Source: Palsa-1248 sp963737835 (GTDB taxonomy: Bacteria > Gemmatimonadota > Gemmatimonadetes > Gemmatimonadales > Gemmatimonadaceae). From it: a stretch of 64,000 bases of DNA. The stretch spans positions 1,178,001 through 1,242,000 of the forward strand of contig CAVTUH010000001.1 in the NCBI GenBank assembly GCA_963737835.1, written 5' to 3'. The number at the start of each line of letters is the position of its first letter. Position 1 is the stretch's first letter. Positions 63,325-64,000 of this stretch are shown here, piece by piece. The translations under genes and the position numbers were made by a program. The notes under the pieces were generated by a model, which was not told the origin of the DNA, did no database searches, and saw only the letters and a program-made list of their open reading frames with translations.

Positions 63325-63706
63325 GGCAGCACTCCCAAGAGGGTTTGATCTGCAACTGGGTAGACCCCTGACCATGCGCGTTCACAGTGCGGGATACAAG
63401 CTCGCCGCCGCGACTGGGCCGTCATATTCCGCCCAGCGAGAGGCGGTGTAACGACCCCCTGGCTGGCGCATCCCGCCCGCCTTTGTGCGTTCATCCAACT
63501 GAGCGGAATAACTAGCTGTTGCTCCTGAAGTGTGTCGCCCGCGCCACAGAGCGGGCCTGCGATAGGGTCTGCTTCGTGCTTCTGACCCGGAAAACAGCTA
63601 GAGCCCGCTGGCACCCCGAATGCGTCCCTAGATCTGGGGGACTCGCGGTCGCCTGCGCCGAACCCTCGGGGTCACGATCGGGCGAAGCGACAACCTCGGA
63701 CTACCG
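63325..63706. other. Intergenic region upstream of the acetamidase, no gene supported
   Basis: This region separates the acetamidase-type gene from the methyltransferase start at 63707. Open frames exist but have no motifs. No clear promoter was found. Confidence 0.4.
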
Positions 63707-64000
63707 ATGCCCCACACACGCCATCATTGGAACGCCAGCAGGGCCCGCGCGTGGCATCTCTTCATGCCGCCCGCTCGCCCGTCGTTGGACGAGGTGGCGC
63801 TCTACGAGCGGCTGCTCGTCGAGCACGACGCAGTCGCGAACGCGCGCTGGGTGCTACTCGGTTGCACACCCGAGCTCCGCTCGCTCGCGGCGCGGCACCG
63901 GCGGGATTTGCTGTGCATTGACAAGAACCCGCACGTATTCGATGTCCTCCGATCCATGGTGTCACCGCGTTTCAGCGAGCGCTTCCTGTGTGCTGAGTGG
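63707..64000 (+). CDS. Class I SAM-dependent methyltransferase-like protein, truncated by window end
   Basis: The frame from ATG 63707 is open for 98 codons to the end of the window. It reads LDEVALYERLLVEHDAVANA, then RWVLLGCTPELRSLAARHRR and DLLCIDKNPHVFDVLRSMVS. L-L-G-C-T-P-E plus the following D-K-N-P are a methyltransferase motif I and strand 2. The rest lies outside the window, so function and length cannot be given. Confidence 0.7.
   Translation, partial: MPHTRHHWNASRARAWHLFMPPARPSLDEVALYERLLVEHDAVANARWVLLGCTPELRSLAARHRRDLLCIDKNPHVFDVLRSMVSPRFSERFLCAEW

Overview
The window is high-GC bacterial chromosome. Its gene repertoire is typical of a soil or sediment Gemmatimonadota (less likely Acidobacteriota) genome: secreted beta-lactamase-fold serine hydrolases, S9 and CocE-type hydrolases, Tat-exported TldD/TldE, a DUF5916 protein, ADOP-type ABC permeases, a membrane-anchored PknB kinase with a TPR tail, and DUF4091 and D-aminoacylase-type enzymes. 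The phylum is inferred from the families present, because no rRNA or ribosomal gene is in view.

Layout. 0-32.4 kb is ordinary chromosome dominated by exported enzymes: XdhC-YHS, a serine hydrolase, a PH/SHOCT protein, a flap exonuclease, a haem/carboxypeptidase-regulatory propeller protein, an esterase, a sodium:solute symporter with a 32-residue membrane leader peptide gene, a methyltransferase, an MFS exporter, an epoxide-hydrolase-like protein, a divergent MocR regulator/aldo-keto reductase pair, a tldD-tldE operon, a propeller phosphoesterase, and a long minus-strand run of peptidases and hydrolases. 32.6-47.2 kb is an accessory zone that starts at a tRNA-Pro(GGG) gene. A perfect 46-bp copy of the tRNA 3' part recurs 9.6 kb downstream, two C-terminal relics of tyrosine recombinases and a 130-bp repeat pair lie nearby, and the zone is littered with gene fragments (kinase, transketolase, ADOP permease). 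47.2-64 kb returns to chromosomal genes: a large zinc-ribbon/transglutaminase membrane protein, an ADOP permease, an ArsR-SRPBCC operon, a nucleotidyltransferase toxin-antitoxin-like pair, a polyferredoxin-like membrane protein, a D-aminoacylase-like amidohydrolase, a DUF4091 protein, an acetamidase, and a methyltransferase cut by the window end.

The most unusual signal is a dispersed family of about 140-bp double-hairpin repeats (32.7, 54.0, 55.4, 56.4 and 62.0 kb, plus fragments). Their main stem keeps pairing through matched G-C to T-A changes between copies. One copy sits directly in front of a four-helix-bundle (S23/IVP-family) gene. Another looks like the same unit with that gene removed. 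This suggests a small mobile or RNA-structured element with MITE-like derivatives.

Several long genes are broken by single-base indels (7.85, 21.1, 22.9 and 35.76 kb) in otherwise well-preserved frames. These could be sequencing errors in a draft or metagenomic assembly, or real decay; raw reads would settle this.
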